64,000 nt of DNA from Streptococcus tangpeifui (GCF_011038795.1 NZ_JAAKDU010000006.1:60004-124003), one strand, 5' to 3'. Counted from the stretch's first letter, positions 21,646-31,121 are shown. Numbers and translations are program-made. The notes: generated by a model not told the origin, from the sequence alone.

Positions 21646-21677
21646 GTCGCCGTCCTTTGAGGTCAGGCGACTTTTTT
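21646..21677 (+). terminator. Terminator of bioY
   Basis: GTCGCC (21646-21651) and GGCGAC (21666-21671) with an inner CCT/AGG stem, then TTTTTT. Confidence 0.82.
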
Positions 21678-21680
21678 ACA

Positions 21681-21709
21681 TTGACAACCCCCATCAAGCG
21701 TAATAGAAT
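21681..21709 (+). promoter_or_regulatory. Promoter of the DUF975 gene
   Basis: TTGACA (21681-21686), 17 bp, TAGAAT (21704-21709). It gives a leader of about 80 nt. Confidence 0.75.
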
Positions 21710-21793
21710 AGTAGTATTAAACTGTATAAATGACAAAAGGGTTTAAAAGATCAACCTATCTGCCCTTTGAAATTGATAGTGAAGGAGTTTACT

Positions 21794-23050
21794 GTGAAAA
21801 CAAGGAAAGATTTAAAAGAGCAAGCAAAAACAGCCCTTCGAGGGAATTGGCCCTGGGCAGTTGGGGTCCTTTGGGTTCCAACTATCATTCTGGGACTCAT
21901 CTCCACCTTCTTGCTGGGAGTGCTGGCTCTGGTTTGGAGAGCAGCTTCATCAGATTTTACTGCCACATCTAATGTTGTCCTGATTTTTATCGTAATGGCT
22001 TTCTTGCTGCTGGTGCTCTTTACCTTCTTTGCCTCTGTTGGTATAGGTGCCGGAGCCAGTTATGCCTACTTGGATTTGATTCGTGGTCGTAAGCAATCCT
22101 TTAGAGAAGCGGCAACTTATGCTTTCAAGGAGCAGCGCTTCGATAGTATTTTTGGGGTCGTTTTGATGACTGCCATTTATACTTTACTTTGGATGGTGCT
22201 TTTGATTATCCCTGGCTATATGAAAGCCGTGTCCTATTCCCAAGGACTTTTCATCCTCAAGGATGATATGGAAGCAGGTAAGGGAATTACCACAACCTCT
22301 GCTATTACCAAAAGTAAAGTGATAATGGAAGGACACAAGAGAGATTACTTCATGCTCATCTTGAGTTTTTCGAGGTGGTTCTTGGTGCCGGCAATCTTTG
22401 TTGCTTTGTCAGTTTTCCTTTTCGCCAATCAGCAAGTGGTTTGGGGGGCTTTCTTTTTCCTTTGCTATTTCCTTACTCTGGCTGTTTGGATTCCCTATGT
22501 GGCAACAACTCAAGCAGCTTTCTATGAAGATTTGATCCATCAGGAACAGCCCAAGGAAATTGTCCAGCTTGAAGAAAAACTAGCCAATGCTAAGTTAGAG
22601 GCTGATAAAGCTATGTCGGATTATAATGACCGTATCGCCGACCGTAAGGCTGATAAGAAAAAGGCTCACGACAAAAAGATGGCCAAAAAGTTGAAGGCTA
22701 AGAAGGAACGTGAAGAACAGCGTCGTGAAAGAGTTGCTAAGAAACGTCGAGAGCGTGAAGAAAAAGAAGCGAAAAATCCTAAAAAGAAAGCGTCTAAAAA
22801 ATCCAAAGTGGCCGATAAGCAGCCTGTTGAGTCCAAAAAAACAGAAAAACTGTCTAAAAAAGTAGAGGATGCTAAGCCAGAAACTCAAGAAGAATCTAAT
22901 AAGAAAATCATTAAGGCTGAAAAAGAAGTAACAGAGCAAACAAATCAATCGTCCAAGAAGTCAGGACCTAAGTCAGATAAGGTTCATCACTCAACGTCTA
23001 AAAAGCCTAAGACCAAAGCCAAAAAGAAAAAAGGTAAGAAACGTAAGTAA
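21794..23050 (+). CDS. DUF975 family membrane protein with a long Lys/Glu-rich tail
   Basis: This 418-residue protein has two parts. Residues 1-245 are a DUF975-type membrane domain: N-terminal RKDLKEQAKTALRGNWPWA, then about five or six hydrophobic segments. Residues ~250-418 are extremely rich in Lys, Glu, Arg and Ser and low in hydrophobics, with runs such as KKAHDKKMAKKLKAKKERE. The tail should be coiled-coil or disordered and highly basic. I chose the GTG at 21794, with GAAGGAG (21781-21787) at ideal spacing; the ATG at 21767 lies too far upstream and lacks one. Many streptococcal DUF975 proteins are about 250 residues, so the tail is an addition. A cytoplasmic location for the tail, with nucleic-acid, ribosome or phospholipid contacts, is plausible but unproven. 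Confidence 0.82.
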   Translation: MKTRKDLKEQAKTALRGNWPWAVGVLWVPTIILGLISTFLLGVLALVWRAASSDFTATSNVVLIFIVMAFLLLVLFTFFASVGIGAGASYAYLDLIRGRKQSFREAATYAFKEQRFDSIFGVVLMTAIYTLLWMVLLIIPGYMKAVSYSQGLFILKDDMEAGKGITTTSAITKSKVIMEGHKRDYFMLILSFSRWFLVPAIFVALSVFLFANQQVVWGAFFFLCYFLTLAVWIPYVATTQAAFYEDLIHQEQPKEIVQLEEKLANAKLEADKAMSDYNDRIADRKADKKKAHDKKMAKKLKAKKEREEQRRERVAKKRREREEKEAKNPKKKASKKSKVADKQPVESKKTEKLSKKVEDAKPETQEESNKKIIKAEKEVTEQTNQSSKKSGPKSDKVHHSTSKKPKTKAKKKKGKKRK

Positions 23051-23159
23051 TTGTCTAAACTTTTTGTATTTGTGAAAAAGTAAGGTAATCAAGCCGTCTA
23101 AAACTAAGTACTTAAGGAGTGGGATAGGCAGCTGCAGTCAAACTACCCTATTTAAAACA
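23051..23159 (+). repeat. Partial repeat fragment after the DUF975 gene
   Basis: The stretch 23114-23158 (AAGGAGTGGGATAGG, then GCAGTCAAACTACCCTATTT) resembles the end of the second module of the repeat family described at 23160, as if one older copy had been overwritten by a newer one. No gene is visible here. Confidence 0.4.
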
Positions 23160-23760
23160 GAGTGGGACTCAATCAGTAAACCGTGATTTATCACGGTTTT
23201 GATTTTCCTCGCTCTCCCGTTTTAAGGCTCAGGCCTCTGCCACTTTCTTATTTTTAGGTGGCAGGCTTTGGCAGTCTATCCCCAGATTGCCAAAGTCCAC
23301 TGGAGCATTTTGACACTTGCTTTGCAAGCTTTATTTCCCGATTAAAAAGCTCTACCAGAGCGTTTTAACCCACCTTCGCACAGCTCAAACATATTAAGAT
23401 TAGTAGTGATAAACTCCCCCGACGGGAGACAGTCCTCACTACTTTTTCTTTATGATAAAGTAGAGGAGTCTTGTTAAGTCGTAAGACCTTTTGAGGTTGG
23501 AAATAAGATGAACAAGCTTCATCAGATTAGTAACCTCCAACAGTTTGGAAAACTGTTGGAGCTATCACTTACGTGGTAATTAAACAGTCCTGTAGACTGT
23601 TTAAGGGGTGCCTGAAAATGAGACTGCGCCCTAGCCCCAAGATAAGGATCGCCAATCAGCAGTGGTTCATTGGTGCTAAAGCACCTAATGAACTGTGCAG
23701 GAGTAAGACTTGTTGGCATAGCCAACAAGTCTTACTCCCAGCCACTGCGTCAATCTAGTT
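23160..23760 (+). repeat. Multi-hairpin intergenic repeat, copy A (two modules)
   Basis: Module 1 (23160-23388) begins GAGTGGGACTCAATC, forms the hairpin AAACCGTGAT/ATCACGGTTT, and is about 80% identical by eye to 45951-46178. Module 2 (23579-23760) holds three hairpins in a row: TTAAACAGTC with GACTGTTTAA; TTCATTGGTGC with GCACCTAATGAA; and a perfect 16-bp stem AGTAAGACTTGTTGGC with its complement (23702-23736). It recurs at 30.7, 41.0, 46.4 and 48.6 kb. Short minus-strand ORFs within it are not conserved as protein in other copies, so I treat it as non-coding. Confidence 0.8.
23402..23561 (+). other. Hairpin-rich insert between the two modules of copy A
   Basis: AGTAGTGA (23402-23409) and TCACTACT (23436-23443) enclose an inner CTCCC/GGGAG stem and are followed by TTTTT, a good terminator shape. 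CTCCAACAGTTT (23535-23546) and AAACTGTTGGAG (23550-23561) then form a perfect 12-bp hairpin with a 3-nt loop. Copy D has unrelated sequence at this place. Confidence 0.5.
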
Positions 23761-23782
23761 AAATCTATAATCATGTTAACGA

Positions 23783-23808
23783 GACAGGACCTTGTCCAGT
23801 CTTTTTTT
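23783..23808 (+). terminator. Terminal hairpin of repeat copy A
   Basis: GAC-A-GGAC, loop CTT, GTCC-A-GTC, followed by seven T. It is terminator-like and stands just upstream of the polC promoter. Confidence 0.7.
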
Positions 23809-23845
23809 GATTTGGTCTTGGCTAAGGGAACTTATGGTTTAAATA

Positions 23846-23854
23846 TGCTATAAT
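23846..23854 (+). promoter_or_regulatory. Extended -10 promoter of polC
   Basis: TGCTATAAT (23846-23854) is an extended -10 element with no clear -35. The ~105-nt leader contains a GGCTAGG/CCTAGG pairing (about 23875-23905). Confidence 0.6.
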
Positions 23855-23965
23855 ATAAGGGCTAAATTGGCCAAGGCTAGGTTGAAAGTTGATCCAAGGG
23901 CCTAGGTCAAATGCTACAAGTATCGTCAGGAAACTCGTCATTTTAGGAAAAAACGGGAGTCAGTC

Positions 23966-26900
23966 ATGTCAGAGCTATTTAAAAAATTGATGGAACAGAT
24001 TGAAATGCCGCTTGAGATGAGACAGTCTCAGGCCTTTTTGTCTGCTGATATCAAGGAAGTCAAGGTACATGCCCTTAGTCGTCAATGGGATTTTCATTTT
24101 AGTTTTGAGCAAATTTTACCGATTGCGCTCTATCAAGAGCTGGCTTATCGTCTTGTTTCGACCTTTAAGGCAGCAGATATTAAAGCTACCTTTACCATTG
24201 AGGCAGAAAATAGAGATTTTTCTGATTCTGATTTATTACAGGCCTACTATACAGAGAGTTTTAATCACCCCCTCTGCTCCAGTGCCAGCTTTCGCTCGAG
24301 CTTTTCAAATCTGACAGTCACCTATGATCCAACCAAGGAACAGATTCTTATCCATGCTCCAGGCTTTTTGAATAATGACCATTTTAAACAAAACCATTTG
24401 CCCAAGCTGGAACAGCAGTTTGCCCAATTTGGTTTTGGTCAGGTCTCTTTTGCCATTGAGGTTGATGAGGATAAGACGCAAGAGCTTACCCAAGCCTTTG
24501 AGTCCAGTCGACATAAGAAGATTGAGCAGGCTCAGGAAGAAAATGCCCAAGCGGTTGCTTCTTTGGAAGCTTCTATGCCAGCTCAGGAAGAGTCAGCGCC
24601 GGCTCCTCAATTTGATTACAAGGAAAGAGCAGCCAAACGTCAAGCTAGTTTTGATAAGGCGGAAATCACGCCTATGGTTGAGATTGAGACTGAGGAAAAC
24701 CGCATTGTCTTTGAGGGAATGGTTTTTGATGTGGAACGCCGGACGACGCGGACCGGCCGGCACATCATCAGCTTTAAGATGACCGACTACACTTCTTCCT
24801 TTGCTATGCAGAAGTGGGCTAAAGACGATAATGACCTCAAAAAGTACGACATCATTGCCAAAGGAGCCTGGCTCCGAGTTCGAGGAAATATTGAAAATAA
24901 CCAATGGACCAAGACTTTGACCATGAATGTGCAGGATGTGAAGGAAATTGTCCACAAGGAACGCAAAGATCTTATGCCTGAAGGACAGAAGCGGGTTGAG
25001 TTTCACGCTCATACTAATATGTCTACCATGGATGGTCTGCCTACGGTTGAACACTTGATTGACAAGGCGGCTAGTTGGGGCCATACAGCCGTTGCTATTA
25101 CCGATCATGGCAATGTGCAGAGCTTCCCTCATGGCTATCATCGAGCCAAAAAGGCTGGTATCAAGGCCATCTTTGGTTTAGAGGCTAATATCGTTGAAGA
25201 CCGGGTGCCAATCACCTATAATGAAGTGCCTATGGACTTACATGAAGCGACTTATGTTGTCTTTGACGTAGAAACCACGGGGTTATCTGCTGTTAACAAT
25301 TCCTTGATTCAAATTGCGGCTTCCAAGATGCACAAGGGCAATATCATTGATCAGTTCGATGAATTTATCAATCCTGGACATCCTTTGAGTCAATTTACGA
25401 CAGATTTGACAGGGATTACGGATAACCACCTTAAAGATGCCAAGCCCCTCTTGCAAGTTTTGCAAGAATTTCAGGAATTTTGTAAAGACACTGTCTTGGT
25501 AGCCCACAATGCCACCTTTGATGTAGGCTTTATGAATGCTAATTATGAGCGTCATGATCTGCCTACCATTACTCAGCCCGTTATTGATACTCTAGAGTTT
25601 GCCCGCAATCTCTATCCTGAATATAAGCGCCATGGTCTAGGGCCTCTCACTAAGCGTTTCCAAGTTGCCCTGGATCACCACCACATGGCCAACTACGATG
25701 CGGAAGCGACTGGACGTCTGCTCTTTATCTTCATCAAGGAAGCGCGTGAAAATCGTGGTATCAGTAATTTAGCTGATCTTAATACGAAATTAGTATCGGA
25801 AGATTCCTACAAAAAAGCCCGTGTCAAACATGCCACTATTTACGTGCAAAATCAGATTGGTCTTAAGAATATTTTCAAGCTGGTCAGTCTGTCTAATGTT
25901 AAATACTTTGAAGGTGTAGCTCGGATTCCCAGAACAGTGCTGGATCAGTATCGAGAAGGCTTGCTTTTGGGGTCGGCCTGCTCAGAAGGGGAGGTCTTCG
26001 ACGCTGTTCTTTCCCATGGGGTCGATAAGGCTCTCGAAGTGGCCAAGTATTATGATTTTATCGAGGTCATGCCACCAGCCATCTATCGCCCTCTGGTTGC
26101 CCGTGAGCTTATTAAAGATGAAGAGGGAATTCAGCAGGTTATCCGTGACTTGATTGAGGTTGGTCGCAAACTCAATAAGCCAGTTCTGGCAACAGGTGAT
26201 GTCCACTATCTTGAGCCGGAAGACCAGCTCTACCGAGAAATCATCGTCCGCAGTTTGGGTCCGGGGGCTATGATTAATCGTCCAATCGGCCGAGGTGAAG
26301 ATGCCCAACCCGCCCCCCTGCCGGATGCCCATTTCCGAACTACCAATGAAATGTTGGATGATTTCTCCTTTTTGGGTGAAGACTTAGCCTACGAAATCGT
26401 TGTAACCAATACACAAGAATTTGCGGAACGGTTTGAAGAAGTGGAAGTCGTCAAGAATGATCTCTATACGCCTTACATTGATAAAGCCGAAGAGACTGTT
26501 GCGGAAAAAACTTATGCCAGAGCCTTCGAAATTTATGGCAATCCTCTGCCGGATATTATTGATCGCCGTATTGAAAAGGAATTAACTTCTATTTTGGGAA
26601 ATGGTTTTGCCGTGATTTATTTGGCTTCCCAAATGTTGGTTGATCGCTCCAATAAGCGTGGCTATCTAGTCGGTTCACGGGGGTCTGTTGGATCTAGTTT
26701 TGTGGCGACCATGATTGGGATTACCGAGGTCAACCCTATGCCGCCTCATTACATCTGCCCAGACTGTCAGTATTCAGAATTCATCACCGATGGTTCGGTT
26801 GGATCAGGTTTTGACTTGCCGGACAAAGATTGTCCAAACTGCGGTCACAAGCTAACTAAGGATGGTCACGATATTCCCTTTGAAACCTTCCTAGGATTCG

Positions 26901-28372
26901 ATGGAGATAAGGTTCCCGATATCGACCTTAATTTCTCTGGGGACGACCAGCCATCTGCACATTTGGATGTCCGTGATATCTTTGGTGAAGAATACGCCTT
27001 TCGGGCTGGGACCGTTGGCACAGTCGCCGAAAAGACAGCCTACGGCTTTGTCAAAGGCTATGAGCGCGATTACAATAAATTCTACCGTGATGCTGAAGTG
27101 GACCGTTTAGCCATGGGATCAGCCGGCGTTAAGCGGACAACGGGTCAGCACCCTGGCGGTATCGTTGTTATTCCAAATTATATGGATGTCTATGATTTTA
27201 CGCCGGTCCAATACCCTGCTGATGATACCTCAGCAGAATGGCAAACAACCCACTTTAATTTCCACGATATTGATGAAAATGTCCTCAAACTCGATATTCT
27301 GGGCCATGATGATCCAACCATGATTCGTAAGCTTCAGGACCTGTCTGGAATTGATCCTACAGATATTCCGGCCGATGACCCAGATGTCATGAAACTCTTC
27401 TCAGGTACGGAAGTCCTTGGTGTTACAGAAGAACAAATTGGTACCCCGACAGGTATGCTGGGAATTCCAGAATTTGGTACTAACTTTGTTCGGGGGATGG
27501 TTGATGAAACTCATCCGACAACCTTTGCTGAATTGCTCCAGCTCTCTGGACTCTCTCACGGTACGGATGTTTGGCTGGGCAATGCCCAAGATTTGATTAA
27601 AGAAGGCATTGCTACTCTTTCAACAGTTATCGGCTGTCGGGATGATATCATGGTTTATCTCATGCATGCAGGCCTTGAGCCTAAAATGGCTTTTACGATT
27701 ATGGAACGGGTTCGTAAAGGACTTTGGCTTAAAATTTCTGAGGAAGAGCGCAATACCTATATTCAAGCGATGCGGGATAATAATGTGCCAGACTGGTACA
27801 TCGAATCTTGCGGTAAGATCAAGTACATGTTCCCTAAGGCCCATGCAGCGGCCTATGTTATGATGGCCCTACGGGTAGCCTACTTCAAAGTGCACTATCC
27901 TATCTATTACTACTGTGCTTACTTCTCTATTCGGGCTAGAGCCTTTGAACTCAAGACCATGAGTGCCGGACTGAGTGCCGTTAAGGCCCGCATGGAAGAT
28001 ATTGCAAATAAACGCAGGAATAACGAAGCTTCTAACGTTGAAATTGACCTTTATACCACCTTGGAAATTGTCAATGAAATGTTGGAGCGAGGCTATAAAT
28101 TCGGTCAGTTAGATCTTTATAACAGTGAAGCAACTGAATTCAAGATTGAAGATGATACCTTAATTCCGCCATTTGTCGCTATGGATGGTCTTGGTGAAAA
28201 TGTTGCTAAACAAATTGTTGCTAGCCGTCAAGAAGGAGAGTTCCTATCTAAAACCGAGCTGCGTAAGCGCGGTGGTGTTTCAGCAACCCTAGTCGAAAAA
28301 ATGGACGAAATGGGTATTTTAGGCGATATGCCAGAAGATAATCAGCTATCTTTATTTGATGATTTCTTTTGA
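23966..28372 (+). CDS. polC: DNA polymerase III alpha subunit, Gram-positive type
   Basis: This is the replicative polymerase with built-in proofreading. It is 1468 residues, the normal length. In order: N-terminal domain, OB fold (about 235-330), PHP domain beginning [13 protein letters not shown] (about 345), a DnaQ-type 3'-5' exonuclease inserted at about 425-590 ([37 protein letters not shown]), the rest of PHP, a zinc motif (CPDC...CPNCGH), and the polymerase core ([26 protein letters not shown]). The C terminus, QLSLFDDFF, contains a beta-clamp binding motif. GGGAG precedes the ATG. The gene is monocistronic. It is intact with all catalytic acids visible. Confidence 0.98.
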   Translation: MSELFKKLMEQIEMPLEMRQSQAFLSADIKEVKVHALSRQWDFHFSFEQILPIALYQELAYRLVSTFKAADIKATFTIEAENRDFSDSDLLQAYYTESFNHPLCSSASFRSSFSNLTVTYDPTKEQILIHAPGFLNNDHFKQNHLPKLEQQFAQFGFGQVSFAIEVDEDKTQELTQAFESSRHKKIEQAQEENAQAVASLEASMPAQEESAPAPQFDYKERAAKRQASFDKAEITPMVEIETEENRIVFEGMVFDVERRTTRTGRHIISFKMTDYTSSFAMQKWAKDDNDLKKYDIIAKGAWLRVRGNIENNQWTKTLTMNVQDVKEIVHKERKDLMPEGQKRVEFHAHTNMSTMDGLPTVEHLIDKAASWGHTAVAITDHGNVQSFPHGYHRAKKAGIKAIFGLEANIVEDRVPITYNEVPMDLHEATYVVFDVETTGLSAVNNSLIQIAASKMHKGNIIDQFDEFINPGHPLSQFTTDLTGITDNHLKDAKPLLQVLQEFQEFCKDTVLVAHNATFDVGFMNANYERHDLPTITQPVIDTLEFARNLYPEYKRHGLGPLTKRFQVALDHHHMANYDAEATGRLLFIFIKEARENRGISNLADLNTKLVSEDSYKKARVKHATIYVQNQIGLKNIFKLVSLSNVKYFEGVARIPRTVLDQYREGLLLGSACSEGEVFDAVLSHGVDKALEVAKYYDFIEVMPPAIYRPLVARELIKDEEGIQQVIRDLIEVGRKLNKPVLATGDVHYLEPEDQLYREIIVRSLGPGAMINRPIGRGEDAQPAPLPDAHFRTTNEMLDDFSFLGEDLAYEIVVTNTQEFAERFEEVEVVKNDLYTPYIDKAEETVAEKTYARAFEIYGNPLPDIIDRRIEKELTSILGNGFAVIYLASQMLVDRSNKRGYLVGSRGSVGSSFVATMIGITEVNPMPPHYICPDCQYSEFITDGSVGSGFDLPDKDCPNCGHKLTKDGHDIPFETFLGFDGDKVPDIDLNFSGDDQPSAHLDVRDIFGEEYAFRAGTVGTVAEKTAYGFVKGYERDYNKFYRDAEVDRLAMGSAGVKRTTGQHPGGIVVIPNYMDVYDFTPVQYPADDTSAEWQTTHFNFHDIDENVLKLDILGHDDPTMIRKLQDLSGIDPTDIPADDPDVMKLFSGTEVLGVTEEQIGTPTGMLGIPEFGTNFVRGMVDETHPTTFAELLQLSGLSHGTDVWLGNAQDLIKEGIATLSTVIGCRDDIMVYLMHAGLEPKMAFTIMERVRKGLWLKISEEERNTYIQAMRDNNVPDWYIESCGKIKYMFPKAHAAAYVMMALRVAYFKVHYPIYYYCAYFSIRARAFELKTMSAGLSAVKARMEDIANKRRNNEASNVEIDLYTTLEIVNEMLERGYKFGQLDLYNSEATEFKIEDDTLIPPFVAMDGLGENVAKQIVASRQEGEFLSKTELRKRGGVSATLVEKMDEMGILGDMPEDNQLSLFDDFF

Positions 28373-28579
28373 TTATTTACAGCGATTGCTTCAGTGGGGT
28401 GCAACTCCTTCGCTAATAGCCAATGCAACACTGTTCGGTTGTCTTTCATCCCATCAGCTGTTAAACAACTTATAAAATTTAGGGAAACCATCTAGCATAA
28501 AAATCTACATAAGTATGACAGCTAATGTTAACTCGCGAAAGGAAGACAGTACGAAGGTCGAACAAGAAGGGAGATTTCA

Positions 28580-28741
28580 ATGCAATTAGATATCAAATGG
28601 GATGACAAATCAAAAAACGAACATTTTGATTACCATTTAGAAATTTCTGGTAAGCAGGTTTTTGGGGTAACCATGGTCATCTGTGGGACAGTTATTCTAG
28701 GAAAATGTTTGAAAACTATATACAGCAATAAACACCACTAA
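28580..28741 (+). CDS. 53-residue small protein with one membrane segment
   Basis: This short frame was found by eye: AAGAAGGGAG (28564-28573) precedes an ATG at 28580 and the frame runs to TAA at 28739. The product has a charged N terminus (MQLDIKWDDKSKNEHFDYHL), a hydrophobic segment at about 28-42 (VFGVTMVICGTVILGKC) and a basic tail ending YSNKHH. A strong terminator follows 85 bp downstream. A good ribosome-binding site, a membrane segment and its own terminator make a real small gene likely. I do not recognise the family; type I toxin, immunity peptide or small membrane regulator are possibilities with no decisive evidence. Confidence 0.6.
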   Translation: MQLDIKWDDKSKNEHFDYHLEISGKQVFGVTMVICGTVILGKCLKTIYSNKHH

Positions 28742-28825
28742 ACATTTAGCATAAAGTGGTCAGGACAGACAATTTTTCTTTTGAAATTTATTTGTCATTA
28801 CATCAAGCTTCTTGATATAAAAAGT

Positions 28826-28880
28826 AAAACCGAACACATTAGAATTTTCACCTTTAAAAATCTAATCGTGTTCGGTTTTT
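28826..28880 (+). terminator. Terminator after the 53-residue gene
   Basis: AAAACCGAACAC (28826-28837) and GTGTTCGGTTTT (28868-28879) pair perfectly, continued by ATTAGA/TCTAAT with one bulge, and end in a T run. Its symmetry would also allow termination on the minus strand. Confidence 0.88.
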
Positions 28881-29509
28881 AATATTACTGTCGGATTATG
28901 GTACGTCATACCCTTTGAAAGTCAAAACGATAGGCCGTTGCTTCAGACGATACTAAGTAACAGGTTAGTAAGGAAACAAGGTAAGTTAGTAGGGGATTTG
29001 CTTTCGTTAAGGTTCCACAGAACCTGACGTGATAAGCCTGATAGCAGCGGATTTAACCAAGGCCCCGCCTTGTCTATTTTGTGATTTTCAGAAAGTATAA
29101 ACTGATGAAGCACATGATATTGTCTGTGAGAACGCTGCTCAAAGATGTCTATTCCAGCCTCGAAAGCCTCAAGAAGTCAACTCGCTTGCTTGACGTACTT
29201 TTTAGTGCTACAATGAATGAAATTGGATGTCATTTTAGGAAAGAATTACTAATTAGTGCAAAACGTTTGACAGGAAAATTCTTTCGCTCTACAATAATCA
29301 CACCCTGCTTAATAGCTGGCGCATTTGAGTCAAATTTGCGCATGTGAGCAGAGAAGAACGTAGAAAGGAAGCCTTCCCTAACAGACCCTCTATAACCTGA
29401 ATCTAGATTTTTCATAATTCCGAGAAGTCTAGATTCTAAAGCTTAGTGGCTAAATGCCTCTTCTGCTTAGGTTGTTCTGTCTCGTTTTGTTGGTTTTAGG
29501 AGAACGTCC
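28881..29509. other. Unassigned 630-bp stretch between the small gene and the MarR gene
   Basis: I see no convincing gene here. An 88-codon plus-strand frame (29081-29347) and an overlapping 61-codon minus-strand frame lack ribosome-binding sites and family resemblance. GAATCTAGA (29399-29407) and TCTAGATTC (29428-29436) form a perfect 9-bp inverted repeat with a 20-nt loop, about 75 bp before marR. The stretch may contain the marR promoter and decayed DNA. A 1.1-kb gap after polC is large for this genome. Confidence 0.4.
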
Positions 29510-29947
29510 ATGACAAAATTTAAGAATTCTGCTGTCAAGAGTATGGTTGTAATGCGTAAGGCATTTCGAACTATTGATACCAGAGTTTCCGCAACTTTCC
29601 GTGATTTTGATTTAACACCTGCTCAATTTAGTGTCTTAGATGTCCTTTATGCTAAGGGTCCTCTGCGTATTGGTGATTTGATTTCTAGTATCTTATCAAC
29701 GTCAGGCAATATGACCATTGTCATTAAAAATATGGAAAAAAATGGCTGGGTCCAACGTCGGGTCAGCAGAAAGGACCATCGCGCCTATATTATCTCGATT
29801 ACAGATAAAGGGCGACGCATTATAGAAAAAGCCCTACCGGCTCATATTGAGGCCGTTGAAGAAACCTTTAGCGTTTTGACTGAAGATGAGCAAAACCAAT
29901 TAATTGAACTTTTGAAGAAATTCAAAACTCTTAATGATAAGGACTGA
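29510..29947 (+). CDS. MarR-family transcriptional regulator
   Basis: This 145-residue winged-helix repressor belongs to the MarR/OhrR class. The DNA-binding helices lie at about 40-95: LTPAQFSVLDVLYAKGPLRIGDLISSI, then the wing VQRRVSRKDHRAYIISITDKGR. There is no conserved N-terminal Cys of the OhrR type, so direct peroxide sensing by that route is unlikely. GGTTTTAGGAGAACG supplies the ribosome-binding site. The flavin reductase gene starts 118 bp downstream, and a perfect 24-bp palindrome lies between them, so this protein probably represses that gene in response to a phenolic or quinone-like ligand. The pairing is common in streptococci. Confidence 0.9.
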   Translation: MTKFKNSAVKSMVVMRKAFRTIDTRVSATFRDFDLTPAQFSVLDVLYAKGPLRIGDLISSILSTSGNMTIVIKNMEKNGWVQRRVSRKDHRAYIISITDKGRRIIEKALPAHIEAVEETFSVLTEDEQNQLIELLKKFKTLNDKD

Positions 29948-29979
29948 GCAAATTACTGTGCAGTCTTTTAATTTAATGC

Positions 29980-30003
29980 TATTATTACTACATAGTAATA
30001 ATA
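29980..30003. promoter_or_regulatory. Perfect 24-bp palindrome, MarR operator candidate
   Basis: TATTATTACTA (29980-29990) and TAGTAATAATA (29993-30003) are exact inverted copies around a CA centre. Size and symmetry fit a MarR dimer, and it lies 61 bp before the reductase ATG, over the expected promoter. Confidence 0.8.
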
Positions 30004-30064
30004 TGCAGGGCAGTTTTATGTCAAGCATTACTAAAAAATCTATTTCAAAAGGAAAACCAAAAAA

Positions 30065-30613
30065 ATGAAAAATATTCTTTTTATCGTTGGCTCTCTTCGT
30101 GAAGGGTCCTTCAACTATCAAATGGCTGAACAAGCTGAACAAGTTTTAGCAGAAAAAGCTAAGGTGTCTTATCTTGACTGGTCGCAAGTGCCAATGTTTA
30201 ATCAGGATCTTGAAACACCAGTCTTGCCGGCTGTTCAAGCTGTTCGCGATGCCGTTGAAGCAGCAGATGCTATCTGGATCTTCTCACCAGTTTACAACTT
30301 CTCAATCCCAGGTTCTATTAAGAACCTTTTGGACTGGTTGTCACGTGCTAAAGATCTTTCAGATACAACAGGTGCCTCAGTTCTTCAGGATAAAGTTACA
30401 ACAGTTTCTCTCGTAGCTAACGGTGGTACTGACCAGACAGCAGAAATTTACCGCAACCTTTTGCCATTCATCCGTACTAATTTCGTTGACGAAGTGACGA
30501 CTTCTCGTGTTAATGATTCGGCTTGGGCGGATGGTCAATTTGTTGCTGAGCAAGAAACTCTGGCACAGCTGAACAAACAGGCTGATGCTCTTCTAGCAGC
30601 CTTGGCTGGCTGA
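30065..30613 (+). CDS. NAD(P)H-dependent FMN reductase (quinone/azo reductase type)
   Basis: This 182-residue flavodoxin-like cytoplasmic oxidoreductase starts [22 protein letters not shown], the FMN phosphate loop of the NADPH-dependent FMN reductase family, and has [22 protein letters not shown], the conserved flavin-contact motif. AAAAGGAAAA lies upstream of the ATG. The normal family length is 175-190. It likely reduces quinones, azo dyes or free FMN with two electrons, protecting against redox-active compounds, and is probably controlled by the MarR protein upstream. The substrate is not predictable from sequence. Confidence 0.88.
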   Translation: MKNILFIVGSLREGSFNYQMAEQAEQVLAEKAKVSYLDWSQVPMFNQDLETPVLPAVQAVRDAVEAADAIWIFSPVYNFSIPGSIKNLLDWLSRAKDLSDTTGASVLQDKVTTVSLVANGGTDQTAEIYRNLLPFIRTNFVDEVTTSRVNDSAWADGQFVAEQETLAQLNKQADALLAALAG

Positions 30614-30635
30614 TACTAAAGCAATAGAAAAGAGT

Positions 30636-30852
30636 GTGGGACAGAAGTCGATTTTTTATATAAATTGACTTCGTCGTCCCACCTCCGTACAGTTGATTAA
30701 GAAGACCGCTAACAATTGCGGAGTAGTTAAACAGTCCAGTGGACTGTTTAAGGGGGTGCCTGAAATGCCAAGGTAAGGACTCCCAATTACTGCGTCAAAC
30801 TGTTATTACTGAAAAAATAGAAGGCTGGAATACTTTTTTCCAGCCTCTTTTT
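30636..30852 (+). repeat. Multi-hairpin intergenic repeat, copy B (shortened)
   Basis: It begins GAGTGTGGGACAGAAGTCG and forms an AAGTCGATTT/AAATTGACTT stem. It keeps module 2 from 30727 (TTAAACAGTCCAGTGGACTG) to ACTGCGTCAAACTG, but lacks the TTCATT and AGTAAGACTT hairpins. It ends with AGGCTGGAA (30822-30830) and TTCCAGCCT (30838-30846) followed by TTTTT, which serves as a terminator for the reductase gene. Confidence 0.75.
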
Positions 30853-30890
30853 GAAAACTGAAAACATCTTCCAGCAAGCAGAATTAGAAA

Positions 30891-31121
30891 GATTTTAAGA
30901 TTTTTGAAACCATCAAACGGGTACTGTACGTCCTCTACTTTATTGATTTACATAAGAAAGGTAAACAAGATAGCTACTAGATTATTGAAAATACAGAGGC
31001 TGTAGCTTATTCATCACAGTTACAAAACCAATCACAAATCTCCTGTCTTCGTAAATACTCTGAACTTCTGGAGCAGGAAACAAGAAAGGGTGATGAAAAG
31101 TTGGAGAAAACCAAAAAGTAG
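30891..31121 (+). pseudogene. Remnant of an unrecognised gene with an in-frame stop
   Basis: The frame reads DFKIFETIKRVLYVLYFIDL then HKKGKQDSY, TAG, and continues ENTEAVAYSSQLQNQ, ending KGDEKLEKTKK before a second TAG. There is no start codon or ribosome-binding site. The continued protein-like composition across one stop suggests the 3' end of a decayed gene. I cannot name the family. The region to 31300 shows nothing else. Confidence 0.35.

Noticed and set aside
22595..22948. A 117-codon minus-strand ORF rich in Phe and Leu opposite the DUF975 tail
   Set aside because: It is the antisense of a Lys/Glu-rich coding stretch (AAG/AAA codons read as CTT/TTT). No start signals, so a compositional shadow.
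23160..23808. A CRISPR array or insertion sequence as the explanation for the repeats
   Set aside because: The repeats are hundreds of bases long, not regularly spaced, and carry no transposase or clear terminal repeats with target duplications that I can see.
29081..29347. An 88-codon plus-strand ORF in the polC-marR gap
   Set aside because: No ribosome-binding site, no family resemblance, odd composition, and an overlapping minus-strand frame of equal quality.
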